Below are positions 10,423 to 18,569 of a DNA stretch of 64,000 bases, piece by piece. The notes beneath the pieces are model-generated. The model made no database searches and had not been told where the DNA came from. It saw nothing but the letters and a program-made list of their open reading frames with translations. Source of the DNA: Bacillus vallismortis (lineage in GTDB: Bacteria; Bacillota; Bacilli; Bacillales; Bacillaceae); assembly GCF_004116955.1 (NCBI RefSeq), contig NZ_CP026362.1, positions 2,203,677-2,267,676 on the forward strand, read 5' to 3'. Numbering within the stretch: position 1 is the stretch's first letter; every line of letters starts with the position of its first letter. Position numbers and translations under genes: made by a program.

Positions 10423-10444
10423 AAAATGTTCACGTTAACATTTT
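10423..10444. promoter_or_regulatory. Palindromic operator in front of uxaC (ExuR/CcpA candidate)
   Basis: A near-perfect 22-base palindrome whose core reads TGTTCACGTTAACA, broken only at one symmetric pair near the centre. It lies between the promoter and uxaC, where a LacI-type repressor would block transcription. The core also matches the B. subtilis cre consensus at all but one position. ExuR binding is inferred from the repeat near uxaB. Confidence 0.65.
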
Positions 10445-10455
10445 GATTTAGCTTT

Positions 10456-10484
10456 ATTTTACCTTTATATTCCTCTGCAATCAA
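10456..10484 (-). promoter_or_regulatory. Sigma-A promoter of the hexuronate operon
   Basis: On the minus strand a TTGATT -35 box (10479-10484) and a TAAAAT -10 box (10456-10461) are separated by exactly 17 bases. The palindromic operator begins 12 bases downstream. Confidence 0.7.
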
Positions 10485-10504
10485 TCTCTTTTTTGAAAAT
10501 GAAT

Positions 10505-10518
10505 TGTTAACGTTAGCA
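10505..10518. promoter_or_regulatory. Candidate cre (CcpA site) upstream of the uxaC promoter
   Basis: TGTTAACGTTAGCA matches the cre consensus TGWNANCGNTNWCA at all but one position. It lies about 20 bases upstream of the -35 box and fits carbon catabolite control of hexuronate genes. Confidence 0.5.
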
Positions 10519-10524
10519 AACACA

Positions 10525-10577
10525 TAAAAAAAGACATTGCCGGAAAGCATCCCGAAAGGATGGCTTTTGGCAATGTC
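10525..10577 (-). terminator. Terminator after ndh
   Basis: GACATTGCC (10533-10541) pairs with GGCAATGTC (10569-10577) around a long internal stem. On the minus strand the hairpin is followed by a T run, so it ends ndh transcription. Confidence 0.85.
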
Positions 10578-10594
10578 GATCCCACAAGAAAGGC

Positions 10595-11773
10595 TTAGTA
10601 AGCCAGGCTGAAAAGTCCTTTAATGTGTGTTAAGTAGCGTACGTTACTTGCTTCTTTCATCAAGGAAGCAGGAAGGCCTTTAAGCGGTGTAGAATTAGCA
10701 CCAATGATGGCAACCGCATCTTTGCGTCCAAGGCTTGCAAGTGTACCAGAGTTTACTGGATTGAATGTTTCAAGCGTTTTGCCTTCTAAGTAAGCGAATA
10801 GGTTGTAGCCGATCAGCTCACCCATTTGCCATGCGATTTGTGCAGTCGGCGGGTATGGACGGCCGTCTGGCCCGAAGTAAACTGCGCTGTCACCGGCAAC
10901 GAATACATCCTCATGAGATGTAGATTGCAGGAAGTCGTTTACTGTTGCGCGTCCACGGTTCACTTCAAGACCTGATTCACCGACTAATGGGTTGCCTTGT
11001 ACGCCGCCAGTCCAAACAAATGTGTTGGCAACAACTTTTGATCCGTCTTTCAGATCAATCACGTTTCCTTCTACATTTGTAACAGGCAGGCCTGTTAAGA
11101 ACTCTACGCCGCGTTTTTCAAGGCTTGCAGTCGCACGTTCGATCAGATCATCCGGAAGAACAGGAAGGATTTTCGGACCTGCTTCAACGAGCTTCAATTT
11201 GATTTCTTTATGGTCTACACCATATTTTTTTGCAAGGTTCGGCATGATGTCAGCAAGCTCACCGACAAGCTCAACACCTGTTAAGCCGCCTCCGCCGATA
11301 AGGATTGTTGCATCAGCTTCGTTTTTCGTTTTAGAATACTCGCGCACACGATCTTCAACATGCTGGAAGACTTTGTTCGCATCAGCAGCGGATTTCAATA
11401 CCATGCTGTTTTCTTCAAGGCCCGGGATGCCGAAGTAAGCTGTTACAGAACCAAGGCCTACAACAAGCGCATCGTAAGATAATGTAGAACCGTCAGCAAG
11501 CGCAACTTCTTTTTTATCAACAGAGAAAGAGCTTACTTCCGCGATTTTAAGATCAATGTCTTTGCCTTTGAAAAGCTTTTCTAATGGCATTGCAACCGCT
11601 TTTTCAGACACGTTGCCTGCTGCAAGACGGTGTAATTCCGTAATGATTTGGTGAGTTGGGTATTTGTTTACCACTGTCACTTTTGCTTGTTCTTTTGTGT
11701 AATGTTTGCGAACTGTTAAAGCAGAAAGAACTCCGCCATAACCAGCGCCTAGAATGACAATATGTTTTGACAT
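10595..11773 (-). CDS. ndh: Type II NADH dehydrogenase (non-proton-pumping)
   Basis: Membrane-associated FAD enzyme of 392 residues that passes electrons from NADH to menaquinone; also called yjlD. The FAD-binding GAGYGGVLSAL is at residues 8-18 and the NADH-binding ILIGGGGLTGVELVGEL is in the centre. FVAGDSAVYFGPDGRPYPPT marks the second FAD contact. The start ATG follows GGAGGATATACG. It is cotranscribed with yjlC, whose upstream region carries a Rex box. In B. subtilis this forms a feedback loop in which NADH levels set ndh expression through Rex. Confidence 0.96.
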   Translation of the reverse strand: MSKHIVILGAGYGGVLSALTVRKHYTKEQAKVTVVNKYPTHQIITELHRLAAGNVSEKAVAMPLEKLFKGKDIDLKIAEVSSFSVDKKEVALADGSTLSYDALVVGLGSVTAYFGIPGLEENSMVLKSAADANKVFQHVEDRVREYSKTKNEADATILIGGGGLTGVELVGELADIMPNLAKKYGVDHKEIKLKLVEAGPKILPVLPDDLIERATASLEKRGVEFLTGLPVTNVEGNVIDLKDGSKVVANTFVWTGGVQGNPLVGESGLEVNRGRATVNDFLQSTSHEDVFVAGDSAVYFGPDGRPYPPTAQIAWQMGELIGYNLFAYLEGKTLETFNPVNSGTLASLGRKDAVAIIGANSTPLKGLPASLMKEASNVRYLTHIKGLFSLAY

Positions 11774-11812
11774 CGTATATCCTCCGTCCTTTATATCAAT
11801 TTGAGTCTGAGA

Positions 11813-12235
11813 TTATTTTTGGTTTTCGCGTTCGTTCATGACTTCAAGGTAGCTGTTAGCAAAACGGAACAGCTTTTGCGCTTGAGGGTCTTTCAGCATG
11901 CGCAACAGGCCGAATAGACCAATCGTTTCGTTGCTTGCATCAGCGCGGTCTTTCGCTTCGATTGCAGTCGCAGCCACTTCTTTCGCTGTTTCTTTTACAG
12001 GCTCAAGCATTTCAGTGATCGCACCGACAGTATCGCTTTTTAACACTTCGTCAGTTGCTACAGACTGAGCGAAATCATAAGACTTCGTTAAAATATTCAC
12101 TAACTCAGTCAGCTTTGGAAGCTGGTCAACTAGAACAGTCAGTGATTCTTGAACTTCCGGCTTTAACAGCTGATCAATAAGATCTTGCTGGCTTTGGCTG
12201 ACAGACGCATTTGTTTGATCGATTGTTTCTGGCAT
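11813..12235 (-). CDS. yjlC: DUF1641 protein upstream of ndh
   Basis: Mostly helical soluble protein of 140 residues with the DUF1641 signature LFGLLRMLKDPQAQKLFRFA near the C-terminus. The ATG at 12235 was chosen because GGAG lies 8 bases upstream, in preference to the TTG two codons earlier. It is the first gene of the yjlC-ndh operon. Its function is unknown. YjgD at 28348-28908 belongs to the same family and also sits beside a redox enzyme, which hints at a shared accessory role. Confidence 0.9.
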   Translation of the reverse strand: MPETIDQTNASVSQSQQDLIDQLLKPEVQESLTVLVDQLPKLTELVNILTKSYDFAQSVATDEVLKSDTVGAITEMLEPVKETAKEVAATAIEAKDRADASNETIGLFGLLRMLKDPQAQKLFRFANSYLEVMNERENQK

Positions 12236-12329
12236 ATCCAATTCTCCTTTACTATAAGCAGTTTGCAGATTTTTTTGGAAAGGGTAGTGCCTCTCCCTGG
12301 TCTCATGTTTGAAAGCATAAGAATAAGGA

Positions 12330-12347
12330 TTGTGAATTCGTGCACAA
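12330..12347. promoter_or_regulatory. Rex operator upstream of yjlC-ndh
   Basis: TTGTGAATTCGTGCACAA closely matches the Rex consensus of TTGTGA and TTCACA half-sites separated by 6 bases. It sits about 95 bases upstream of yjlC. Rex senses the NADH/NAD+ ratio and is known to control this operon in B. subtilis. Confidence 0.85.
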
Positions 12348-12626
12348 TCATTTACAAAAATAAATGTTTACTACCCAGTTTTTCATCTTGCCATATTCAG
12401 TATTATTTTTATCTCAAAAATAAACAATTGAATAAGTCAAAAATCCTTTACTCTCTCTGAAAATAGCAAACACAAAAAACTCCAATTCGATTACCTTCTA
12501 TATGATAACACTTTTTGAACAAAATTTGAACGTGAATTGCTTCGATTATGAAATTAATTTAAATAAAGCCCGTATCATAACGTTTCTGCGGCACTAGTTA
12601 TTGACAATCCGGCAATTTTCTCCCCT
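12348..12626. other. Intergenic region upstream of yjlC-ndh
   Basis: AT-rich stretch of about 280 bases between the Rex box and the end of yjlB. I see no convincing gene. It probably holds the yjlC promoter and leader. Confidence 0.5.
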
Positions 12627-13124
12627 TCACTTGACCCATATTTCCAAAAGAGGAGCTCTTTTTCCTGTGATCGGGTCATTCGCCGGCAATGAGACCTGCT
12701 TGATCTGTTTCACCGCTTCGTCCCGTTCATTTGGCTCTCCCGTCTTCATATCGTACTGAACGCCTCCCGGATAAGCGCCAATAACGTTAAAATCGCCGCT
12801 CGCGCTTTGCTTTTTATGGCCAACTCCAGCTGGAATCACGACTGCGTCGCCCGATTTGAAGGGAATGGCAACTCCTTTTTCTCCCCCAAACTGAATCACA
12901 GCCTCTCCCCGGACAGCAACCAGGACTTCATGCGCATTGCTGTGATAATGATGGTATGGAAAAACACTTCCCGACCAGCTGTTTGACCAGCCATGCCGAT
13001 TGACGATCCGCTCTGCCGAACCGGTGTCCTTGAGTGCGTTTTGATACACAACGAGCGGAAAATCAGGGTGGTTCGGAATCCTGCCGTCATCCTGAAAAAA
13101 GTAGGTCTGTGTCTCTGGTTCCAT
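12627..13124 (-). CDS. yjlB: Cupin-fold protein
   Basis: Soluble protein of 165 residues with two cupin motifs: HHYHSNAHEVLVAVRG supplies His and Glu metal ligands and SGDAVVIPAGVGHKK supplies the last His. Cupins bind a metal ion and include dioxygenases and isomerases; the substrate here is unknown. The ATG at 13124 follows GGAGGTGACATTG, which rules out the upstream in-frame starts. It is transcribed divergently from yjlA. Confidence 0.85.
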   Translation of the reverse strand: MEPETQTYFFQDDGRIPNHPDFPLVVYQNALKDTGSAERIVNRHGWSNSWSGSVFPYHHYHSNAHEVLVAVRGEAVIQFGGEKGVAIPFKSGDAVVIPAGVGHKKQSASGDFNVIGAYPGGVQYDMKTGEPNERDEAVKQIKQVSLPANDPITGKRAPLLEIWVK

Positions 13125-13254
13125 CAATGTCACCTCCATTTTTTGTCTTCCACACATTGCGGTTTGTAAAACATGCTTATTTTCTCACGACTTCATTGAT
13201 CTGTGCGAGATCGAGTAGTATAGTATAAAAAATAATGCCAGAATGAGGGATATC

Positions 13255-14229
13255 ATGAAAGCAATCATCATCGGAGTATTGGCTTCACTCTTTTTTGCCG
13301 TTACCTTTATTTTAAACAGAGCGATGGAATTATCCGGAGGCAGCTGGCTTTGGAGCTCTTCGCTGCGATTTATTTTTATGGTGCCGTTTTTATGTGTGAT
13401 TGTCATCATGAGAGGGACATTCGCCCCACTCTTACTAGAGATGCGGAAAAAACCGTTTTTTTGGATCAAATGGAGCTTTGCCGGCTTCGTGCTTTTTTAC
13501 GCGCCGATCACATTTGCGGCTGCATACGGTCCAGGTTGGCTCGTAGCCGGAACTTGGCAAATCACCATTGTAGCCGGCGTGCTCCTATCTCCTCTTTTTT
13601 ATGTCAAAAAAGAGATGCCGGGCGGCCCGCAGCTCGTTCGGCAAAAGATTCCCCTTGTTTCACTTGGCACGTCCGTAATCATTCTGATCGGAGCGGCGCT
13701 CATCCAGCTTCAGCATGCAGAATCGCTTTCCGGAAAGATGCTGCTTTTCAGTGTGCTGCCGGTTGTCATTGCGGCTTTTGCCTATCCGTTAGGAAACCGG
13801 AGAATGCTCGAAGAATATGGAGGCCGGCTTGATACATTTCAGCGCGTGCTGGGAATGACCTTGGCGAGCCTTCCGTTCTGGCTGATCATAGCAGCTTACG
13901 GGTGGTGGTCAGACGGCCTTCCAACAGCGGGGCAAACCGTTCAATCCTTCTTCGTTGCCATCAGCTCAGGCGTCATTGCCACCGTTTTATTTTTCTGGGC
14001 AACTGATATGGTAAGAGACAATCCGCAAAAGCTCGCGGCCGTTGAAGCAACCCAATCCGGTGAAGTGATATTTGCGCTGCTTGGTGAAATCGTTCTGCTG
14101 TCAGGTGTTTTTCCATCCTTTTTATCATTTGCCGGTTTATTCATTATTATTGCAGGGATGGTGTTGCACACCTTTGCTTCACAACTGGGAAAACCGAAAA
14201 AGAACACACAGTCAAACCTGACCGCATAG
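13255..14229 (+). CDS. yjlA: EamA/DMT-superfamily permease
   Basis: Membrane protein of 324 residues with about 10 hydrophobic segments arranged as two EamA-like halves, typical of drug/metabolite transporters. The start is the ATG at 13255 (MKAIIIGVLASLFFAV) after TGAGGGATATC. The substrate is unknown. A terminator follows at 14239-14270. Confidence 0.87.
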   Translation: MKAIIIGVLASLFFAVTFILNRAMELSGGSWLWSSSLRFIFMVPFLCVIVIMRGTFAPLLLEMRKKPFFWIKWSFAGFVLFYAPITFAAAYGPGWLVAGTWQITIVAGVLLSPLFYVKKEMPGGPQLVRQKIPLVSLGTSVIILIGAALIQLQHAESLSGKMLLFSVLPVVIAAFAYPLGNRRMLEEYGGRLDTFQRVLGMTLASLPFWLIIAAYGWWSDGLPTAGQTVQSFFVAISSGVIATVLFFWATDMVRDNPQKLAAVEATQSGEVIFALLGEIVLLSGVFPSFLSFAGLFIIIAGMVLHTFASQLGKPKKNTQSNLTA

Positions 14230-14238
14230 CATCTGCAG

Positions 14239-14270
14239 GAGAATGGGCGAAAGCCTGTTCTCTTTTATTT
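14239..14270 (+). terminator. Terminator after yjlA
   Basis: GAGAATGGGC pairs with GCCTGTTCTC around a GAAA loop and is followed by TTTTATTT. Confidence 0.8.
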
Positions 14271-14350
14271 TCGCTACCAAAAAGCATCTATTTCACGTTA
14301 TATTTACATAAAGGATCATCCTACTTATATACTGAAAGGTGAATAATATA

Positions 14351-15103
14351 ATGGAAGCAAACGATCAAACACATAACAGACCAGCCATCTCCTTCAGATC
14401 AGTCAGAAAAAGCTATGAACAAGATAGACAAACTTATGATGTATTGCAAGATGTCACCGGAGACATTCAACAGGGCGCAATCGTCGCCGTTTTAGGCCCT
14501 TCTGGTTCAGGCAAAAGCACCCTCCTGTCGATGTGCAATGTAATGAGAACGCCTGATAGCGGCGACATATACATATACGGAAAAGAAGTCCGAGAATGGA
14601 ATGTCAATGAGCTGAGGCGAACGGCGGCCCTCGCGTTTCAATCGGCTCCCGTTCTTGACGAGACAGTCCGTGACAATCTTAGTCTGGTCCAAAGGCTGCA
14701 TCAATCCCAGCAGCACTCTCCTGAGGAGCTCGCATCTCTTACAGGGCTACCGCCAGAGCTCTTAGACAGAAGCGCCAAGGATTTATCAGGCGGACAGCGG
14801 CAACGGCTGTCACTAGCCAGAACACTCGCAAACCCTTCCTCTATTCTTTTATTGGACGAAATCACATCGGCTTTGGACCCGGTTTCCGCTCTTGAGATTG
14901 AGGAACTGATCAAACGCCAGCATCAAGAGAAAAAATGGACGGTCATGTGGGTGACTCATAATATGGAGCAGGCGAAGCGAGTTGCCGACACCATTTGGTT
15001 TATGGCGGACGGACGGCTGCTGGAAATTGCTGAAACCGAAGCGTTTTTCTCCAATCCGCAGCATGAAGCAGCGAAAGAGTTTTTGAAGGGAGGGACCCGA
15101 TAA
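14351..15103 (+). CDS. yjkB: ABC transporter ATPase, FetA-like
   Basis: Nucleotide-binding subunit of 250 residues. It has Walker A GPSGSGKST, the signature LSGGQRQRLSLAR, Walker B SILLLDEITSALD and the H-loop VTHN. The start ATG at 14351 follows AAAGGTGAA. The stop overlaps the yjkA start by one base (TAATG), so the two are coupled. By homology to E. coli FetA-FetB the pair may export iron and protect against oxidative stress; this is inferred from the family. Confidence 0.9.
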   Translation: MEANDQTHNRPAISFRSVRKSYEQDRQTYDVLQDVTGDIQQGAIVAVLGPSGSGKSTLLSMCNVMRTPDSGDIYIYGKEVREWNVNELRRTAALAFQSAPVLDETVRDNLSLVQRLHQSQQHSPEELASLTGLPPELLDRSAKDLSGGQRQRLSLARTLANPSSILLLDEITSALDPVSALEIEELIKRQHQEKKWTVMWVTHNMEQAKRVADTIWFMADGRLLEIAETEAFFSNPQHEAAKEFLKGGTR

Positions 15104-15855
15104 TGGATTACCTTTCTCTCTCTTTAACGATGATCTTTGTTTTGATCGCCTTGTTTTTATCCAAATCCTTTAAAGCCGGCGTTGAAAAAGACATGGTCAT
15201 CGCCACGATCCGGGCCGCGGTACAGCTGCTTGTCATCGGTTATGTCCTATCGCTGATTTTCCGCGGAGACCACCCTGTTTTTATCTTGTTCATGATACTG
15301 CTAATGCTGGCAGTGGCGGCACAAAATGTCGTCAAACGAAAGAAAAATACGATCGGTTCGTTTTGGAAAGTATTCGTAGCGTTAGCGATTGTAGAAATGG
15401 TAACGCAAGGCATTTTGCTGTCTCTTCATATCATCCCGTTTACGGCCCGATATGTCATTCCGATCAGCGGAATGGTCATTGGAAATTCGATGGTGCTCGC
15501 AAGTCTGTTTTTAAACCGGCTTAGCTCAGAAATCGGTGTTCGCAAAGAAGAGATACAATTGATATTGTCTCTTGGAGGCACACCGAAGCAATCCATACAG
15601 CGTATTCTTACTTCAGCGATGAAAATGAGTATGATCCCGACGCTGGAAAGCCAAAAAACGCTGGGGCTTGTTCAGCTTCCAGGCATGATGACCGGCCAGA
15701 TTTTAGCGGGCGCGGACCCGATTCAGGCGGTACGCTTTCAGCTCTTAATCGTATTTACAACGATGGCGTCAGCCGCGCTGACATGTGTGATCTTAAGCGT
15801 TCTGACATACCCTTCTTTATTTACAGCGCATCAGCAGCTGAAGGAAAATGGATAA
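15103..15855 (+). CDS. yjkA: UPF0014 membrane protein, FetB-like permease
   Basis: Integral membrane protein of 250 residues with about 7 hydrophobic segments; VSPLIF-type segments and MTGQILAGADP match the UPF0014/FetB family. It is translationally coupled to the ATPase gene yjkB and is the membrane half of that ABC exporter. In the 168 arrangement as I recall it, the next gene is yjjA; here about 6.6 kb of other genes intervene. Confidence 0.88.
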   Translation: MDYLSLSLTMIFVLIALFLSKSFKAGVEKDMVIATIRAAVQLLVIGYVLSLIFRGDHPVFILFMILLMLAVAAQNVVKRKKNTIGSFWKVFVALAIVEMVTQGILLSLHIIPFTARYVIPISGMVIGNSMVLASLFLNRLSSEIGVRKEEIQLILSLGGTPKQSIQRILTSAMKMSMIPTLESQKTLGLVQLPGMMTGQILAGADPIQAVRFQLLIVFTTMASAALTCVILSVLTYPSLFTAHQQLKENG

Positions 15856-15861
15856 CCGAAA

Positions 15862-15897
15862 AAGATGAGCCCTTCCCGAAACGGAAGGGCTCACCTT
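15862..15897. terminator. Bidirectional terminator between yjkA and the six-gene cluster
   Basis: TGAGCCCTTCC pairs with GGAAGGGCTCA around CGAAAC, with an A run on one side and CTTTAT on the other. It serves yjkA (+) and the minus-strand cluster. It is also the likely downstream boundary of the inserted block. Confidence 0.8.
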
Positions 15898-16769
15898 TAT
15901 TTCACGCCTAAAAAAGCGGTTGGATTCAAATAACAAATCTCATCAGCGATTTTTTGATTAAAATCAAATCCGTTTGCTTCAGCAGCTTTTTTTACCTCTG
16001 TCACATATTCCGTATATCCCTCAGTTACTGTCCCATTCTTTAACTGGCCGAAATCCGTCGAGACGCATATGCGATCTGTTCCCCATGTTTTCAGCACTTC
16101 AACTAAATCCTCGTGCCGGTCATAACCGATTTTGCTCATTAAAACAGCAAATTCAACATAGACGTTTTTGGAGGAAGACAGCATATCAATGACCTCAGCG
16201 ATTGTAAAATTTGTACACTGGTAAAACGGGTGCGTAATCATCAGCTTACATTTTTGCTTTTCTGTTTCTTCAATCAGCATATACACTTCTTCTTTTGAGG
16301 AATGGCCTGTCGCTAATGGAATGTTAAACGCCGATGCTACTTGAATGACTTCCTTTGTTTCTTGACGCAGTTTTCCGTTTTCGCTGACCCTTTCATATTT
16401 CACTGTATGTTCAGCTAAAACAGGATGAGATGTGGTTTGTTTTGTTTTTGGTTTGTTTGACGGCAAGGTCAAAGTGGGAAACCAAATCATCATTGAAGAA
16501 TGATCCGGACTGTTCGCAGCAATCGCTGCTTCCACCACCGACCGGTTAATGCCGCCGTTGTACTGGTTTAATGTAATAGATCCAAAGAGCGGCAGCCCCA
16601 TCTCCCGGGCCGTGCGCGCAAGCGGCGTTGTGGCCATCAAGTGGCTTTTCATAACGGCTGCCCCATTGTTCGCTTTTAGTTCTTCACCCAGATTAAAAAT
16701 CGTATATCTTCTATTATACGTATCAGGCCATGCGTGGACATGAAGATCTAAAAATCGCTCAAGTTTCAT
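15897..16769 (-). CDS. DUF6282 amidohydrolase-like protein
   Basis: Protein of 290 residues. The N-terminal DLHVHAWPD (residues 8-16) is a metal-binding His-x-His like that of TIM-barrel amidohydrolases. MKSHLMATTPLA, LNQYNGGINRSVVEAA and MMIWFPTLTLP match my memory of the DUF6282 family. A later THPFYQC and CVSTDFGQL supply further possible ligands. It overlaps the upstream RraA-type gene by 4 bases (ATGA) and is the last gene of the cluster. It probably opens a ring or cleaves an amide or ester, but no substrate is known. Confidence 0.75.
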   Translation of the reverse strand: MKLERFLDLHVHAWPDTYNRRYTIFNLGEELKANNGAAVMKSHLMATTPLARTAREMGLPLFGSITLNQYNGGINRSVVEAAIAANSPDHSSMMIWFPTLTLPSNKPKTKQTTSHPVLAEHTVKYERVSENGKLRQETKEVIQVASAFNIPLATGHSSKEEVYMLIEETEKQKCKLMITHPFYQCTNFTIAEVIDMLSSSKNVYVEFAVLMSKIGYDRHEDLVEVLKTWGTDRICVSTDFGQLKNGTVTEGYTEYVTEVKKAAEANGFDFNQKIADEICYLNPTAFLGVK

Positions 16770-17440
16770 TTGGCTGTCACTTCATTCTCCCAAGGTCGGT
16801 GATACTTATACATGTCACGCGCTTCTTTTAAATGTACGCCCCGCGAAACGGCTTCTTTGATTTTCTCTTCTGTTTCTTCAATGGCTCTAGAACGCTTGAT
16901 GACTTCTTCGGCAACGTCTTGGGGAATGACGATCACGCCATTTTGGTCCGCGCGGACAAAATCGTTCGGCTGAATGACCGTGCCGCTAATCGTGACAGGG
17001 ACCTGATGGGCTGTCTTTTTCGTCCGGCCTTTTCCCGTTTTCATATAGACAGAAGTACTGAACATGGCGTACTCCGTTTCCCGAATATAATCAATATCAC
17101 GGCAAGCACCATCTATTACAGTGCCCGCGATTTTCTTTTGAATCGCCAATTGGGTTAAAATATTGCCCCATACAGTACAGTCCGTACGGCCGTTATTAGC
17201 AAGAATAACAACTGAACCCTCTTCGGCCTCATCAATAAAATCGGCTGCCTTGGCAACTTGCTGTTCCTCTTCGCTCGGATCTCTGTATTCCACTGTAAAC
17301 GCTGTTCCGCAAATATCAGCAGACGTGTTTCTCGGTACGATACCGCTTAATCCGCCATCTATGTTTAAACTATCCAATGCGTCGGAAATCGTCGGCGTAT
17401 CAAACGATTTCAATTCTTTTATGATTTGTTGATGATCCAC
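16766..17440 (-). CDS. RraA-family aldolase/decarboxylase
   Basis: Protein of 224 residues in the fold shared by RraA and 4-hydroxy-4-methyl-2-oxoglutarate aldolase/oxaloacetate decarboxylase. DGACRDIDYI contains the substrate-binding Arg and metal-binding Asp (RD) typical of the catalytic members, and ADQNGVIVIP closes the active site. In a metabolic cluster this favours an enzyme that splits or decarboxylates a 2-oxo acid over RNase E regulation. It lies 13 bases after the dehydrogenase gene and overlaps the DUF6282 gene. Confidence 0.78.
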   Translation of the reverse strand: MDHQQIIKELKSFDTPTISDALDSLNIDGGLSGIVPRNTSADICGTAFTVEYRDPSEEEQQVAKAADFIDEAEEGSVVILANNGRTDCTVWGNILTQLAIQKKIAGTVIDGACRDIDYIRETEYAMFSTSVYMKTGKGRTKKTAHQVPVTISGTVIQPNDFVRADQNGVIVIPQDVAEEVIKRSRAIEETEEKIKEAVSRGVHLKEARDMYKYHRPWENEVTAK

Positions 17441-17453
17441 TTATTTGGCCTCC

Positions 17454-18563
17454 CTAGCAATTTTCAATGATGGCATTTGCCGTTTCTTTTGTGCTTGCGA
17501 TCCCGCCTAAATCGTACGTAAGCGTTTTTCCTTCTTTTAATACTTTGTTGACAGCGTTTTTGATCCGCATGCTTTCTTCCATAAAACCGCAATGCTCAAG
17601 CAAAAGAGAAATGGTCAAAAATTGCGCCATCGGATTCACTTTCATATTTCCGGCATGTTTTGGCGCTGAGCCGTGTACCGGTTCAAAATATGCATTCTCG
17701 TAGCCGAAGTTAGAACTCGGCGCAAGGCCTAAGCCGCCCATAATGCCCGCCCCGAGATCAGAGAGGATGTCGCCGAATTGATTTTCACTGACAATGACGC
17801 CGAAATGTCCCGGATCTTTTACCATCCACATCGCTGTCGCATCAACGTTTTGGACCTCCCAATCCACTTCTGGATAATCCTTCGCCACTTCTTCTAAAAT
17901 GGTTAATGCAAACTGACCGGACTGCCTCATCACATTTGGCTTATCTGACCACGTCACTCGCTGGTAGTTGTATTTTTTCGCCCATTCAAAGGCAAACTTC
18001 AACAATCGCCTTACACCATTTTTCGTAATCAGGCGAATCGCGGCGCCGCCATCCTCTTCTCCGTCAAGCTGCCAGTTATTTAGTCCGTTCTTGTTTGCCT
18101 GAATAAAATCATACAAATCTTTGGGAATCGGTGAAAAGTCGAGTCCCGCATAAAGTCCCTCTGTGTTTTCGCGGATGACGGTCATTCTAAACTTTTTTGA
18201 ATGCTGATGGTCTAAGCTGTAAGCCGGACGCACATTGGCGAACAATTGTAATTTTTGTCTCAGCTGGATGACAGGTGAAACATACTTCAGGTCTTGACCT
18301 TGCAATGACGGATCTAATTCTTTTAGGCCCTGAGCATGAGGTTTGCTGGTAATTGCGCCCAATAATGTCACATCACATTTATCAATTAAATCCCACGTTC
18401 TTTGCGGAACCGGATCCCCTTCTTTTTTCCAAAACTCCCATCCGATATCACCAAACTTCAGATCAATATCGACACCTAATCGGTCAAATACCGGCAAACT
18501 GCATTCGATCACTTCAGGACCGATTCCGTCTCCTGGTAAAACTGCTGCTGTTAATTTTGCCAT
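17454..18563 (-). CDS. Isocitrate/isopropylmalate dehydrogenase-family enzyme
   Basis: Beta-decarboxylating dehydrogenase of 369 residues. It has N-terminal GDGIGPEV, the substrate loop LRQKLQLFANVRP, IRENTEGLYAG, catalytic Lys in WSDKPNVMR, catalytic Asp in FGDILSDLGAG, and the NAD-binding EPVHGSAPKHAG. The family oxidises a 2-hydroxy acid and removes the beta carboxylate (isocitrate, isopropylmalate, tartrate, D-malate). It is not the genome's leuB or icd locus. The order aldolase, hydrolase, dehydrogenase, RraA suggests a chain in which this enzyme makes a 2-oxo acid. Substrate unknown. Confidence 0.82.
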   Translation of the reverse strand: MAKLTAAVLPGDGIGPEVIECSLPVFDRLGVDIDLKFGDIGWEFWKKEGDPVPQRTWDLIDKCDVTLLGAITSKPHAQGLKELDPSLQGQDLKYVSPVIQLRQKLQLFANVRPAYSLDHQHSKKFRMTVIRENTEGLYAGLDFSPIPKDLYDFIQANKNGLNNWQLDGEEDGGAAIRLITKNGVRRLLKFAFEWAKKYNYQRVTWSDKPNVMRQSGQFALTILEEVAKDYPEVDWEVQNVDATAMWMVKDPGHFGVIVSENQFGDILSDLGAGIMGGLGLAPSSNFGYENAYFEPVHGSAPKHAGNMKVNPMAQFLTISLLLEHCGFMEESMRIKNAVNKVLKEGKTLTYDLGGIASTKETANAIIENC

Positions 18564-18569
18564 ATGTTT

